A stretch of 18,705 nt of DNA from positions 1-18,705 of the forward strand of contig DAOUCU010000082.1 of NCBI GenBank assembly GCA_034431935.1. Direction: 5' to 3'. Below are positions 6,631 to 13,981 of this stretch, piece by piece (the stretch's first letter is position 1; each line of letters begins with the position of its first letter). The position numbers were made by a program, and so were the translations under genes. The notes under the pieces are model-generated. The model was not told the DNA's origin and did not search any database. It saw only the letters and a program-made list of their open reading frames with translations. The DNA comes from JBFMDU01 sp034431935 (lineage in GTDB: Bacteria; Chloroflexota; Dehalococcoidia; GIF9; JBFMDU01).

Positions 6631-7818
6631 ATGAAAGGTAAGAATATTATTCTCGGCGTCACCGGCGGCATTGCCGCCTATAAAGCGGTTGACCTCGCCT
6701 CACAGCTTGTCCAGGCCGGGGCCGCGGTCAGGGTGGTCATGACCGAAGCTGCGACGAAGCTGGTGACGCCGTTCACCTTCCGCGCCATCACCGGCAGGTC
6801 GGTAACGACCTCGATGTGGGAAGATAACCCGGAGTTCAATATCCAGCACATCAGTCTTGCCGACCTTGCCGATGTCATTGTCATCGCTCCCTGCACCGCC
6901 AATACCATCGCCAAACTGGCTTACGGGATTGCCGATAACGAGCTTTGCGCCACCGTCCTGGCAACCAGGGCGCCGGTGGTGCTGGCGCCGTCGATGAACG
7001 TCAATATGTGGGAAAACCCGGTCACGCAGGAAAACCTGGCAAAGCTAAAAAAACGAGACTTCACCATTGTTGAGCCGGCATCCGGCCGGCTTGCCTGCGG
7101 CTGGACCGGCAAAGGCAGGCTCCCCGAAGTCAGGGAAATCTTCGGAGTCGTCTGCCAGGTGCTTGGCCGGAGGGGTGACCTCGCCGGGAAGAAGATAATC
7201 GTCACCGCCGGCGGCACCCGGGAAGCTATCGACCCCGTCCGCTGTATCACCAACTATTCGTCGGGCAAGATGGGCTATGCCATAGCTGAAGCCGCCCGCG
7301 ACCGCGGCGCCGAAGTGACGCTGATTACCGCTCCCACCGACCTGCACGAACCGGGCGGACTAAAGCTGGTTAGCGTTGTCTCCGCTCAGGAGATGCTTGA
7401 GGCGGTGCAGAAAGCGGTCAATGGCGCCGATGCCCTTATCATGGCCGCGGCAGTGGCCGACTACCGGCCGTCAAAGGTCTCGGCAAAAAAGCTCAAGCGC
7501 CAGAAAGCCGAAACGCTTATCCTCAGGCTGGAGCGTACCCCGGACATCCTGTCCAGCGTTACCGGCAACTTCCTCCGCATCGGTTTCGCCGCCGAAAGCG
7601 AGGACCTGGAAAAGAACGCCCGTGATAAGCTCATCCGCAAGAAGCTCGACCTCATCGTTGGGAACGACATCGCCGCCGATACCGTTTTCGGCGCCGATAC
7701 CAACCGCGTCATCATCATCGACCGCACGGGGAAAACGGAGAGACTGCCGCTGTTACCAAAGCGGGAAGTGGCTGACAGGATACTGGACAGCGTGGCGGGG
7801 TTGCTGAAAGCATCATAG
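6631..7818 (+). CDS. coaBC: Bifunctional phosphopantothenoylcysteine decarboxylase / phosphopantothenate-cysteine ligase
   Basis: 395 aa, the usual bacterial fusion. The N-terminal CoaC flavoprotein (about 1-180) shows GVTGGIAAYKA at 9-19, catalytic His73 in NIQHIS, APCTANT at 86-92, PSMNVNMW at 120-127 with Asn125, and the substrate-lid cysteine Cys156 in GRLACGWTG. The C-terminal CoaB ligase (about 190-395) shows IIVTAGGTREAIDPVR, NYSSGKMGYA, AAAVADYRP, and KKLDLIVGNDI near the end. It turns 4'-phosphopantothenate plus cysteine into 4'-phosphopantetheine, directly following CoaX. ATG 6631 has a Shine-Dalgarno (GAGG at 6622-6625, 5-nt spacing) lying right after the 9-bp palindrome at 6593-6615, so hairpin formation could influence translation. 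Confidence 0.97.
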   Translation: MKGKNIILGVTGGIAAYKAVDLASQLVQAGAAVRVVMTEAATKLVTPFTFRAITGRSVTTSMWEDNPEFNIQHISLADLADVIVIAPCTANTIAKLAYGIADNELCATVLATRAPVVLAPSMNVNMWENPVTQENLAKLKKRDFTIVEPASGRLACGWTGKGRLPEVREIFGVVCQVLGRRGDLAGKKIIVTAGGTREAIDPVRCITNYSSGKMGYAIAEAARDRGAEVTLITAPTDLHEPGGLKLVSVVSAQEMLEAVQKAVNGADALIMAAAVADYRPSKVSAKKLKRQKAETLILRLERTPDILSSVTGNFLRIGFAAESEDLEKNARDKLIRKKLDLIVGNDIAADTVFGADTNRVIIIDRTGKTERLPLLPKREVADRILDSVAGLLKAS

Positions 7819-7847
7819 AGGCAAAGGTGCCTGGAACTCTCCCGACC

Positions 7848-7930
7848 ACAAAATCTCTCGGCCTCCCGCGACGGCCTCGGAATGGCAGCGAGGGCGCCCG
7901 CCATCACGAGCATAGCGGGGGGTCTGAAGG
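7848..7930. repeat. Head-to-head inverted intergenic repeat before comEC
   Basis: The stretch reads as two diverged arms pointing away from a short centre. The left arm runs from AAATCTCTCGG to CTCGGAATGGC (ending 7886); the right arm begins GCCATCACGAG at 7900 and continues CATAGCGGGGGGTCT to about 7924. The reverse complement of the left arm begins GCCATTCCGAGG, matching the right arm at its start. This form (cATTcCGAG...AGCGgGG...TCT) recalls the very common intergenic repeats of many bacterial genomes. It fills most of the coaBC-comEC gap. Confidence 0.5.
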
Positions 7931-7950
7931 TTGTTGGGCAGAATAGTCCA

Positions 7951-10377
7951 ATGTTCCTTATCTACCTTAGCCTTGCCTTCATCGCCGGAATCTTCCTCGG
8001 TTCGCTGTTTAACCTGCCTATCTTCGCCCTGGGAATCGGTGTTATACCGCTGATTCCCATTGCCTTCCTCCGTCATCGCTGGAAACCCCTGCTGGCCGTA
8101 TCGCTCTGCCTTTTTTCCCTGCTCGGCGGAATGCTCCGGTATCCGGCCAGCCTGCCGGCGATTGATGAATACCACCTTGCCTACTACAACGACCGCGGCA
8201 CGGTTACCGTTACAGGCATGGTGGTTTCCGACCCTGAGCCGGGAAACCGGGTAACGACCCTCCGGCTCTCGGCCCGGTCGGTCCGAATAGACGGCGCACG
8301 GCACGATGTCACCGGCGAAGCCCTGATACGGGTGCCGCCAACATCAGACTACCGCTATGGCGACACCCTGAGTCTGACCGGCAAGCTGGAATCACCGAAG
8401 GCCTTTGAGGACTTCGACTACCCGGCCTATCTCACCCGCCAGGGCATCTACTCAGTGGTCATCTTCCCAAGAGTGCAGGTGCTGGACCGGGGGCAGGGAT
8501 GGCCGCCGCTCCAGTGGCTCCACATGGCGCGCTATGCCCTGGCGCAAAGCCTGACCCGGTTTCTGCCGGAACCGCAGGCGGCCATCGCCGCCGGCATCCT
8601 GCTCGGCATGCGGAGCGGTATACCCGCCGACTTTAACCGGGCCCTCTCCGAGACCGGCACCTCTCATATCCTGGCCATTTCCGGACTCAACCTCACCATC
8701 GTCCTCGGCATCATGCTGGGGGCCATGGTCCGGCTTATCGGGCGGCGCCATTATATCTACGTCTGGCTGACCATGGCCGGCATGTGGCTTTATGTCCTGC
8801 TGACCGGCATACAGCCGCCGGTGGTCAGAGCGGCGGTAATGGGGAGCATGTTCCTGCTGGCCGAATTTTTCGGAAGGCAAAAGAGCGCTATCAATGCCCT
8901 GCTTTTCGCCGGCGCGGTTATGGCCGGATTCCAGCCACAGGTGCTGTGGCAGGCAGGCTTCCAGATGAGCTTCCTGGCCATGACGGGACTGGTGCTGTTG
9001 TCTCCAGACTGGCAGGAACGAGGGCGGAAGCAGGTCGCCCGGGCATTCGGTGAAGACTCCCTTCAGGCACGTGCCTTTACCTTCCTTGCCGACAGCACGG
9101 CGGTGACCGCGGCGGCCACTATCGCCGTATATCCGGTCATCGCTTATTACTTCGATATCGTCTCGCTGGTCGGCCTGCCGGCAACTATTTTCGGCGCCAT
9201 CGCCCTGCCCGGCATCATCGTTACCACCGCCATAACCGCCGTACTCGCCCTTATCGCATGGCCGCTGGGCTGGATAGCCGGCTGGGCGGCATGGTTGTTT
9301 ATCAGCTACCTGATATGGGTAGTCCGGAGCTTCCATGCCCTGCCGCTGTCCTCGGTCCAGGTTACATTCGGCGGCTGGGGCGTAATCGCTTACTATGCCA
9401 CTGCGGTCGCAGTTTATTGCGCCGTTAAGTACCGCCGCCGGGTTATCGCTGTGTTCGAGAGAGTACCCGCAACGACCGGGAACATTACCCGGGGTCTTTC
9501 AGCCGTTGCCTCAAAGCCGGCGCTGAAATGGCTGGTCATCCCGTTGCTGGTGATTGCCTGCCTGGTATGGACGGCGGCGCTGACCGTACCCGATGAACGG
9601 CTCCACGTAAGCATCCTCGATGTCGGCCAGGGCGATGCCATACTTATCCAGACGCCAGACCACCGGAAGATACTGGTTGACGGCGGCCCGGGAGTGCAGA
9701 CCGCAGTCAACCACCTTGGCCGATTGCTGCCGTTCTGGGACCGGACAGTTGACCTGGTGGTGCTTTCCCAGCCGCAGACCGACCACCTCACCGGTCTCCT
9801 GCCTGTGCTCGACCGGTATCAGGTAAAAAAGGTAGTTGAACCCGGACTGGTGTACTCGTCGGCCGCCTACCGGCAATGGCAGGACGCGGTGCGGGATAAA
9901 GGCATTGAACGCATCATTGCCCGCGCCGGGCAATTCTTCGACCTGGGACGCGGCATTCGGCTGGACATTCTGCACCCCGGGGAAAAGCTTCTGGTGGGTA
10001 CTGACGATGATGTCAATAACAACGCACTGGTCATGCGCCTTTCATGGCGCAAGGTGAGCTTCCTGCTTACCGGCGATATCGCCTACGAGGCGGAAATGGA
10101 ACTCCTGACGAACCGCATGCCGTTAAAGTCGAGCGTACTCAAGGCGGCCCATCACGGCAGTCGGACTTCGACCTCGGCGCGCTTTCTGGATGCGGTCAGC
10201 CCGCAGGCTGCAGTCATCTCCGCCGGCGCCGGCAACCCATTCGCACATCCCCATGCCGAGGTGGTATCACGTCTGAAAGACTGTGTCGGCGAGAGCCGTC
10301 TCTACGTGACCGCGGTGAACGGTACGGTTGAGTTCACGACCGATGGCGAACGGCTGTGGGTAAAGACCGAGAAATAG
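7951..10377 (+). CDS. comEC: ComEC/Rec2-family DNA uptake channel
   Basis: 808 aa from ATG 7951. In competence, ComEC carries single-stranded DNA across the inner membrane. Order of parts: N-terminal hydrophobic segments; an extracellular OB-like DUF4131 region (about 65-185); the Competence domain with many membrane helices, including AGILLGMRSGIP near 213-224 and SHILAISGLNLTI near 238-250; and a C-terminal metallo-beta-lactamase-like domain from about 550 with DVGQGD at 557-562, DGG at 577-579, LTGD at 706-709 and AHHGS at 733-737. The usual HxHxDH reads QPQTDH (607-612), lacking the first two histidines. An in-frame ATG at 7882 adds 23 residues encoded by repeat DNA, so the family-like MFLIYLSLAFIAGIFLGS start is preferred. 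There is no Shine-Dalgarno; CAGAAT at 7939-7944 might be a -10 for a leaderless start. No other competence genes are here. Confidence 0.93.
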   Translation: MFLIYLSLAFIAGIFLGSLFNLPIFALGIGVIPLIPIAFLRHRWKPLLAVSLCLFSLLGGMLRYPASLPAIDEYHLAYYNDRGTVTVTGMVVSDPEPGNRVTTLRLSARSVRIDGARHDVTGEALIRVPPTSDYRYGDTLSLTGKLESPKAFEDFDYPAYLTRQGIYSVVIFPRVQVLDRGQGWPPLQWLHMARYALAQSLTRFLPEPQAAIAAGILLGMRSGIPADFNRALSETGTSHILAISGLNLTIVLGIMLGAMVRLIGRRHYIYVWLTMAGMWLYVLLTGIQPPVVRAAVMGSMFLLAEFFGRQKSAINALLFAGAVMAGFQPQVLWQAGFQMSFLAMTGLVLLSPDWQERGRKQVARAFGEDSLQARAFTFLADSTAVTAAATIAVYPVIAYYFDIVSLVGLPATIFGAIALPGIIVTTAITAVLALIAWPLGWIAGWAAWLFISYLIWVVRSFHALPLSSVQVTFGGWGVIAYYATAVAVYCAVKYRRRVIAVFERVPATTGNITRGLSAVASKPALKWLVIPLLVIACLVWTAALTVPDERLHVSILDVGQGDAILIQTPDHRKILVDGGPGVQTAVNHLGRLLPFWDRTVDLVVLSQPQTDHLTGLLPVLDRYQVKKVVEPGLVYSSAAYRQWQDAVRDKGIERIIARAGQFFDLGRGIRLDILHPGEKLLVGTDDDVNNNALVMRLSWRKVSFLLTGDIAYEAEMELLTNRMPLKSSVLKAAHHGSRTSTSARFLDAVSPQAAVISAGAGNPFAHPHAEVVSRLKDCVGESRLYVTAVNGTVEFTTDGERLWVKTEK

Positions 10378-10383
10378 TTACCG

Positions 10384-10881
10384 TCACGCCGACGAGGCAA
10401 AAAAGTCCCTGACGGAGCCGAACTCAGACGGCAGAAGACCGAGGACAATCGGGAACTTGTCCAGTAAAAACGTGGCCAGCCCCGAACCGGCTATTGTGGC
10501 GTCGGTCGCCGGCAGGTACTTCATCACCACCGCCAGCAGGGCGGCGCAGGTCAGCAGGCCGACAAAAACACCGATGACCAGGCCTATGAGCTTGTCCACC
10601 CAGCCAAGCATCACCGCCTTGACCACGCGCGCCAGCACCCACCCGACCACGGCCGCGGCGATATTCACGACGGCAAAGATAATCACCCAGGCAACGACCG
10701 GTTCCCAGCCCTGTGAGGTACCAAAAAGCCCCACCGACAACTGCGGATAAAACCGACCGGCAAGGACGATGCCGGCTATAAGCCCGATAAGACCAACTAT
10801 CGTCCGGATTGCCCCCTGGGAGAAGCCGGAAAAGGCGTAGCCGAGAGTCACCAGTATGATAATGATGTCAACCCAGTTCAT
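10384..10881 (-). CDS. cvpA: CvpA-family membrane protein
   Basis: 165 aa starting MNWVDIIIILVTLGYAFSGF, the classic opening of CvpA (colicin V production) proteins, with four hydrophobic segments (about 4-22, 27-45, 62-86, 100-120 in this numbering). Conserved features are the W-x-D after the start, a glycine-rich turn with G-A-I-R, and the amphipathic LDKFPIVLGLLP near the C-terminus. The molecular role is not settled; family members have been linked to envelope stress tolerance and, in E. coli, to colicin V export. In-frame GTG 10887 is an alternative start. GGGGG lies 10 nt before the ATG and 4 nt before the GTG. The start is 1-7 nt after the DUF5658 gene's stop, so the two form an operon. 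It converges on comEC with only 6 nt between the stops. Confidence 0.9.
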   Translation of the reverse strand: MNWVDIIIILVTLGYAFSGFSQGAIRTIVGLIGLIAGIVLAGRFYPQLSVGLFGTSQGWEPVVAWVIIFAVVNIAAAVVGWVLARVVKAVMLGWVDKLIGLVIGVFVGLLTCAALLAVVMKYLPATDATIAGSGLATFLLDKFPIVLGLLPSEFGSVRDFFASSA

Positions 10882-10888
10882 CGCCACT

Positions 10889-11206
10889 TTACCCCCAGAT
10901 AAAGAACACTGCCATATTCCAGGCTACAATAAGGCCGTAGAACCCGGTCAGACAGGACGTGGCAATCATACCCACTTTCGGGAACTGGCGGTAGACGTCC
11001 CAAAGGATGCCGGCGCAGAGCAGGGCGCCGACTATCTTAAGTACCATAAACATATTGTTGCCGACCCATGATGCCAGAAAAGGATTGCCCTCATGTCCGA
11101 TGCCGCTCCTGACCAAGAACAGCGTGAGGAGACCATCAAGGATTACCAGGAGCACCAGTGCGCCGAGCAGGGATACCATGGTCTTACGGGTGCGCAAGAT
11201 GGTCAT
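10889..11206 (-). CDS. Small DUF5658-like membrane protein
   Basis: 105 aa from the ATG at 11206. Three hydrophobic segments: about 11-33, 50-70 and 78-103. The pattern LDGLLTLFLV...GHEGNPFL (Asp24, Glu39, Asn41, Pro42) followed by a lysine in the second segment (Lys57) matches the DUF5658 family of small membrane proteins of unknown function. The frame is open to an ATG at 11254, but a good promoter (TTGACG-18-TATACT, 11245-11216) lies inside that extension, so 11206 is more likely. That start has no Shine-Dalgarno and lies about 3 nt from the predicted +1, suggesting a leaderless mRNA. ATG 11179 is a further alternative, also without a Shine-Dalgarno. The stop is next to the cvpA start, so this is the first gene of a two-gene unit. 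Confidence 0.75.
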   Translation of the reverse strand: MTILRTRKTMVSLLGALVLLVILDGLLTLFLVRSGIGHEGNPFLASWVGNNMFMVLKIVGALLCAGILWDVYRQFPKVGMIATSCLTGFYGLIVAWNMAVFFIWG

Positions 11207-11215
11207 ATGGCAGGT

Positions 11216-11245
11216 AGTATAAGAAAACAGGCCGGTCAGCGTCAA
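11216..11245 (-). promoter_or_regulatory. Sigma-70-type promoter for the DUF5658-cvpA pair
   Basis: On the minus strand, TTGACG (11245-11240, 5 of 6 to TTGACA), an 18-nt spacer and TATACT (11221-11216, 5 of 6 to TATAAT). It is the best-formed promoter in the window. Predicted +1 near 11209 lies about 3 nt before ATG 11206. Confidence 0.6.
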
Positions 11246-11281
11246 TCGAGCCATACGTGACAGACGGCACCCGGCCAGACG

Positions 11282-12967
11282 CTACTTCATCAACGGTAGT
11301 ACCAGCGCTGAGGGATGCTCCGGGTCATGGTAGAGCAGGTTGGTCGCTGCCTTCGGCGTTCCCTGCCTGCTGTTGGTGTTAAGCGCGTAGCGAGGGTAAT
11401 TGCTGCCAGAAACGATAAACCGTACTTTGTGGCCTTCGAGAAAAGTATGAGCCGTTGCCGGGGCCTTAACAGTGACCTGATAGACCCGACCCGGTGTCAG
11501 ATACAGCTGTGCCTTTAATGACTCGCGCAGACTCATCCGCTGAATGCTGTCACAGACGAGCATGGAACGGCCATCCGGATGAACATCAGTCACACGGATG
11601 GCAACGTCGGTGTCTTCCGAATCGGAAGACACATATAACCTGACCTCGATATCGCCCGCAATAGAGATAGCTTCCGGCAAGGCCTCCGAACTGTAGATGA
11701 GCACATCGGGATGGGTCTCGACCCGCCGGCTCTGGTCGGCAGGTCCGGCAATAAGAGTCCAGCGATTCAGGTTGTTGCCGCCGACCGTTGGCACCGGGTT
11801 TTTCGGGTCACTGACGAACATATCTGGCATCGACCCGGCTGGCTGGGACGGTTTCAGACCACCGCCAGCCTGAAGATACCACGCTACCGGCGTAACGCCT
11901 GACGGCGGCCAAACTTCACTGAAGCGCCATTCATTTCTACCCGTCAGATAGTAGGTAATCCGTGGGATAGCCCTGGTACCCTCATCTATGCCGCTGAGCC
12001 ACCGGTTGAAGAACTTGCGCTGTTCTTCCCTGGCAAACCCGCCGGCGTTGGGAAAGAGCAGTTCTCCCTGCGGTTCGTCTTTGGCGACTCCCTCATGAGT
12101 AAACGGGCCGACCAGGAGGTGAAAGTCCTTCCTGGCCAGAGCGCTGCCGTATTTCATAAAATCGAGGAATGTCCTGGTGAGGTCATGGATATCGAACCAG
12201 CCACCAACCAGCATCATCGGCACCTCGACTTCCTTCGGATTGATGTAGTCAATCCGGTCATAGAAACCATCATCGAACGGATGGGCCTGGATCTGCTGGC
12301 TGAAAGCCCCCCAGCCGATAAGAGTCATGGCGTCCATGTACTCTTTACGTAGAACTCCACCGGTGTAGTATTTGTCATAGCTGTTGGAATAGTCAGCCAC
12401 CCGCGGCATGATAGCCCTCAGGTGCGGCGGCTTACGTGCTGCCGTCTGGTACTGAATGTTCCCCAGAGCCGAAGAACCCCATGTCCCCACCCTGCCAGTG
12501 CACCAGGGCTGTTTGGCCACCCACTCAACGCAGTCGTAGCCGTCCAGCCCTCCCTGCACCAGGGGCTTCCCCGGCGGGTTATTCTTTGATGCGAACTTCC
12601 CGCGCCAGTCCACGACAACCACGGCGTATTTACTACTCTCGAAAAACCCGAAAGAGTCCTTGCCTCCTTTCATCGCCTCGACTAACCCCGGCCACATCCG
12701 GCTCTTATCGTAAGGGGTCTGGATGAGGATGGCCGGGAACGGCCCTTCTGTCTGCGGCAGGTAGACGTCCGCCGCCAGCTTCGCCCCGTCCGACATCGGG
12801 ATCTGCGCCGGCATAACCCTGAACTCGACAGGGTTCGGGCTCACCCGGGCCGGCGTTGGAATCGGCGGAGCCGTATATGACGGCGACGCCGCACCCCGGC
12901 AGGCAACTGCGGGAGTGACAAGGACAATCATTAAGACAACGGCTATAAGACGTCTCGGGGTGTCCAT
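11282..12967 (-). CDS. CocE/NonD-type hydrolase (X-Pro dipeptidyl-peptidase S15 family), putative lipoprotein
   Basis: 561 aa. An N-terminal signal segment (RRLIAVVLMIVLVTPAVAC) ends in a lipobox-like AVAC with Cys23, followed by a Pro/Ser/Thr-rich linker, so it is probably an exported lipoprotein. The alpha/beta-hydrolase core carries GTWGSSALG at 161-169 (nucleophile probably Ser166), VGGWFDIHD at 254-262 (Asp259) and VGPFTHEG at 286-293 (His291), the CocE/PepX catalytic triad. The C-terminal jelly-roll domain is recognised by DIEVRLYVSSDSEDTD and LEGHKVRF...SNYPRY. The family hydrolyses esters, beta-lactam-like amides or X-Pro peptides, and the substrate cannot be deduced. The start lies 4 nt after the msrA stop, so it is the last gene of the mfd-msrB-msrA unit. 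The Shine-Dalgarno is weak, suggesting coupling. Confidence 0.9.
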   Translation of the reverse strand: MDTPRRLIAVVLMIVLVTPAVACRGAASPSYTAPPIPTPARVSPNPVEFRVMPAQIPMSDGAKLAADVYLPQTEGPFPAILIQTPYDKSRMWPGLVEAMKGGKDSFGFFESSKYAVVVVDWRGKFASKNNPPGKPLVQGGLDGYDCVEWVAKQPWCTGRVGTWGSSALGNIQYQTAARKPPHLRAIMPRVADYSNSYDKYYTGGVLRKEYMDAMTLIGWGAFSQQIQAHPFDDGFYDRIDYINPKEVEVPMMLVGGWFDIHDLTRTFLDFMKYGSALARKDFHLLVGPFTHEGVAKDEPQGELLFPNAGGFAREEQRKFFNRWLSGIDEGTRAIPRITYYLTGRNEWRFSEVWPPSGVTPVAWYLQAGGGLKPSQPAGSMPDMFVSDPKNPVPTVGGNNLNRWTLIAGPADQSRRVETHPDVLIYSSEALPEAISIAGDIEVRLYVSSDSEDTDVAIRVTDVHPDGRSMLVCDSIQRMSLRESLKAQLYLTPGRVYQVTVKAPATAHTFLEGHKVRFIVSGSNYPRYALNTNSRQGTPKAATNLLYHDPEHPSALVLPLMK

Positions 12968-12971
12968 TTCT

Positions 12972-13514
12972 CTACTTCTTAAGTTTGGAACTCCATCTAT
13001 CGCGAAGCCTGGCTATTTTGGGTGAAATAACCATGCGGCAGTATGCCTGTTCGGGATTACGGGAATAGTAGTCCCGGTGGTATTCTTCAGCCGGATAGAA
13101 AGTCTCCAGTGGAACAAGCTGGGTAACGATAGGGCCATCATAGACGCCGGCCCGTTCCAGATCTTCAATAATATGCCGGGCAATATCTCTCTGTGTCCGG
13201 TCATGGCAAAAAATCGCCGAACGGTACTGAGTGCCGACATCGGCGCCCTGGCGATTCAGGGTGGTGGGGTCGTGGACCGTGAAGAATATCTCCAGGATTT
13301 CGCGGTAGGTAATGAGCGAGGGGTCGTAAGTTATCTGTACCGCCTCGGCGTGCCCGGTAGCACCGGAACATACCTGCTCGTAGGTTGGTTGGGCAACTAC
13401 CCCTCCTGCATAACCGGGAACGACCTTCTCAATGCCCTCAACACGACTGAAGACCGCCTCGAGACACCAGAAGCAGCCCCCGGCCAGGGTGGCTGTTTCC
13501 TTCCGACCAGCCAT
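12972..13514 (-). CDS. msrA: Peptide-methionine (S)-S-oxide reductase MsrA
   Basis: 180 aa, standard MsrA length. It reduces the S epimer of methionine sulfoxide in oxidised proteins. Catalytic Cys14 lies in GGCFWCLE (12-19); other family signatures are GYAGG at 34-38, GATGHAEAVQ at 51-60, FFTVHDPTTLNRQGADVGTQ at 77-96 and EEYHRDY near 142-148. A C-terminal cysteine in QAYCRMVISPK is a likely resolving residue. ATG 13514 overlaps the msrB stop (TAATG), so translation is coupled; the CocE-type gene follows 4 nt after its stop. Confidence 0.97.
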   Translation of the reverse strand: MAGRKETATLAGGCFWCLEAVFSRVEGIEKVVPGYAGGVVAQPTYEQVCSGATGHAEAVQITYDPSLITYREILEIFFTVHDPTTLNRQGADVGTQYRSAIFCHDRTQRDIARHIIEDLERAGVYDGPIVTQLVPLETFYPAEEYHRDYYSRNPEQAYCRMVISPKIARLRDRWSSKLKK

Positions 13515-13966
13515 TAGACTTCGTCCTCCGGAACAAACTTGAGGGCCAGACCGTTTATGCAGTATCGCAGCCCGGTCGGCGGCGGACCATCATTAAAAAC
13601 GTGACCGAGATGAGCACGGCAACGGGCGCAAAGTACTTCGGTCCGCAGCATCCCGTGGCTGTAATCGGGCTCCTCCAGTATATTTAACGGCGAAACCGGC
13701 TGGTAGTAACTGGGCCAGCCCGTGCCCGACTCATACTTGGCTCCACTGCCAAAAAGGTCAGTGCCGCACCGGACACACTTGAAAATACCGTGTCGGGTGG
13801 CTTCCCTAAACACGCAGGAGCCTGGATACTCGGTCCCCTTGAGGACAGTAACCTCGTACTGCTCCGGCGTAAGCACCTTTCTCCATTCCTCCGGGGTTCT
13901 CTCAACCCTTTCAACTTCAACAATACTTTTGTGTTTCGCATCGAAAATCTTAACCTTACCTGACAC
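13514..13966 (-). CDS. msrB: Peptide-methionine (R)-S-oxide reductase MsrB
   Basis: 150 aa. Reduces the R epimer of methionine sulfoxide, complementing MsrA. Zinc-binding pairs C64/C67 (CVRC) and C113/C116 (CARC), SGTGWPSYYQP at 80-90, HGMLRTEV at 104-111, HLGHVFNDGP at 119-128 and catalytic Cys136 in RYCING. Two departures from consensus: the residue after CIN is Gly instead of the usual Ser, and the segment between GTE and the first zinc pair is altered, with Cys51 as a possible resolving cysteine. GTG 13966 is preceded by GGGAGGAA about 9 nt upstream, a strong Shine-Dalgarno that lies next to the mfd stop (15-nt gap). It is therefore second in the mfd-msrB-msrA-hydrolase unit. Confidence 0.96.
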   Translation of the reverse strand: MSGKVKIFDAKHKSIVEVERVERTPEEWRKVLTPEQYEVTVLKGTEYPGSCVFREATRHGIFKCVRCGTDLFGSGAKYESGTGWPSYYQPVSPLNILEEPDYSHGMLRTEVLCARCRAHLGHVFNDGPPPTGLRYCINGLALKFVPEDEV

Positions 13967-13981
13967 AGAATGATTCCTCCC

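Noticed and set aside
8452..9336. Antisense open frame (294 codons) inside comEC
   Set aside because: Low-complexity His/Gln/Gly/Asp-rich translation, the typical reverse reading of membrane-helix codons.
10375..10386. Terminator between convergent comEC and cvpA
   Set aside because: The stops are 6 nt apart, and no stem-loop with a T-run is visible across the junction on either strand.
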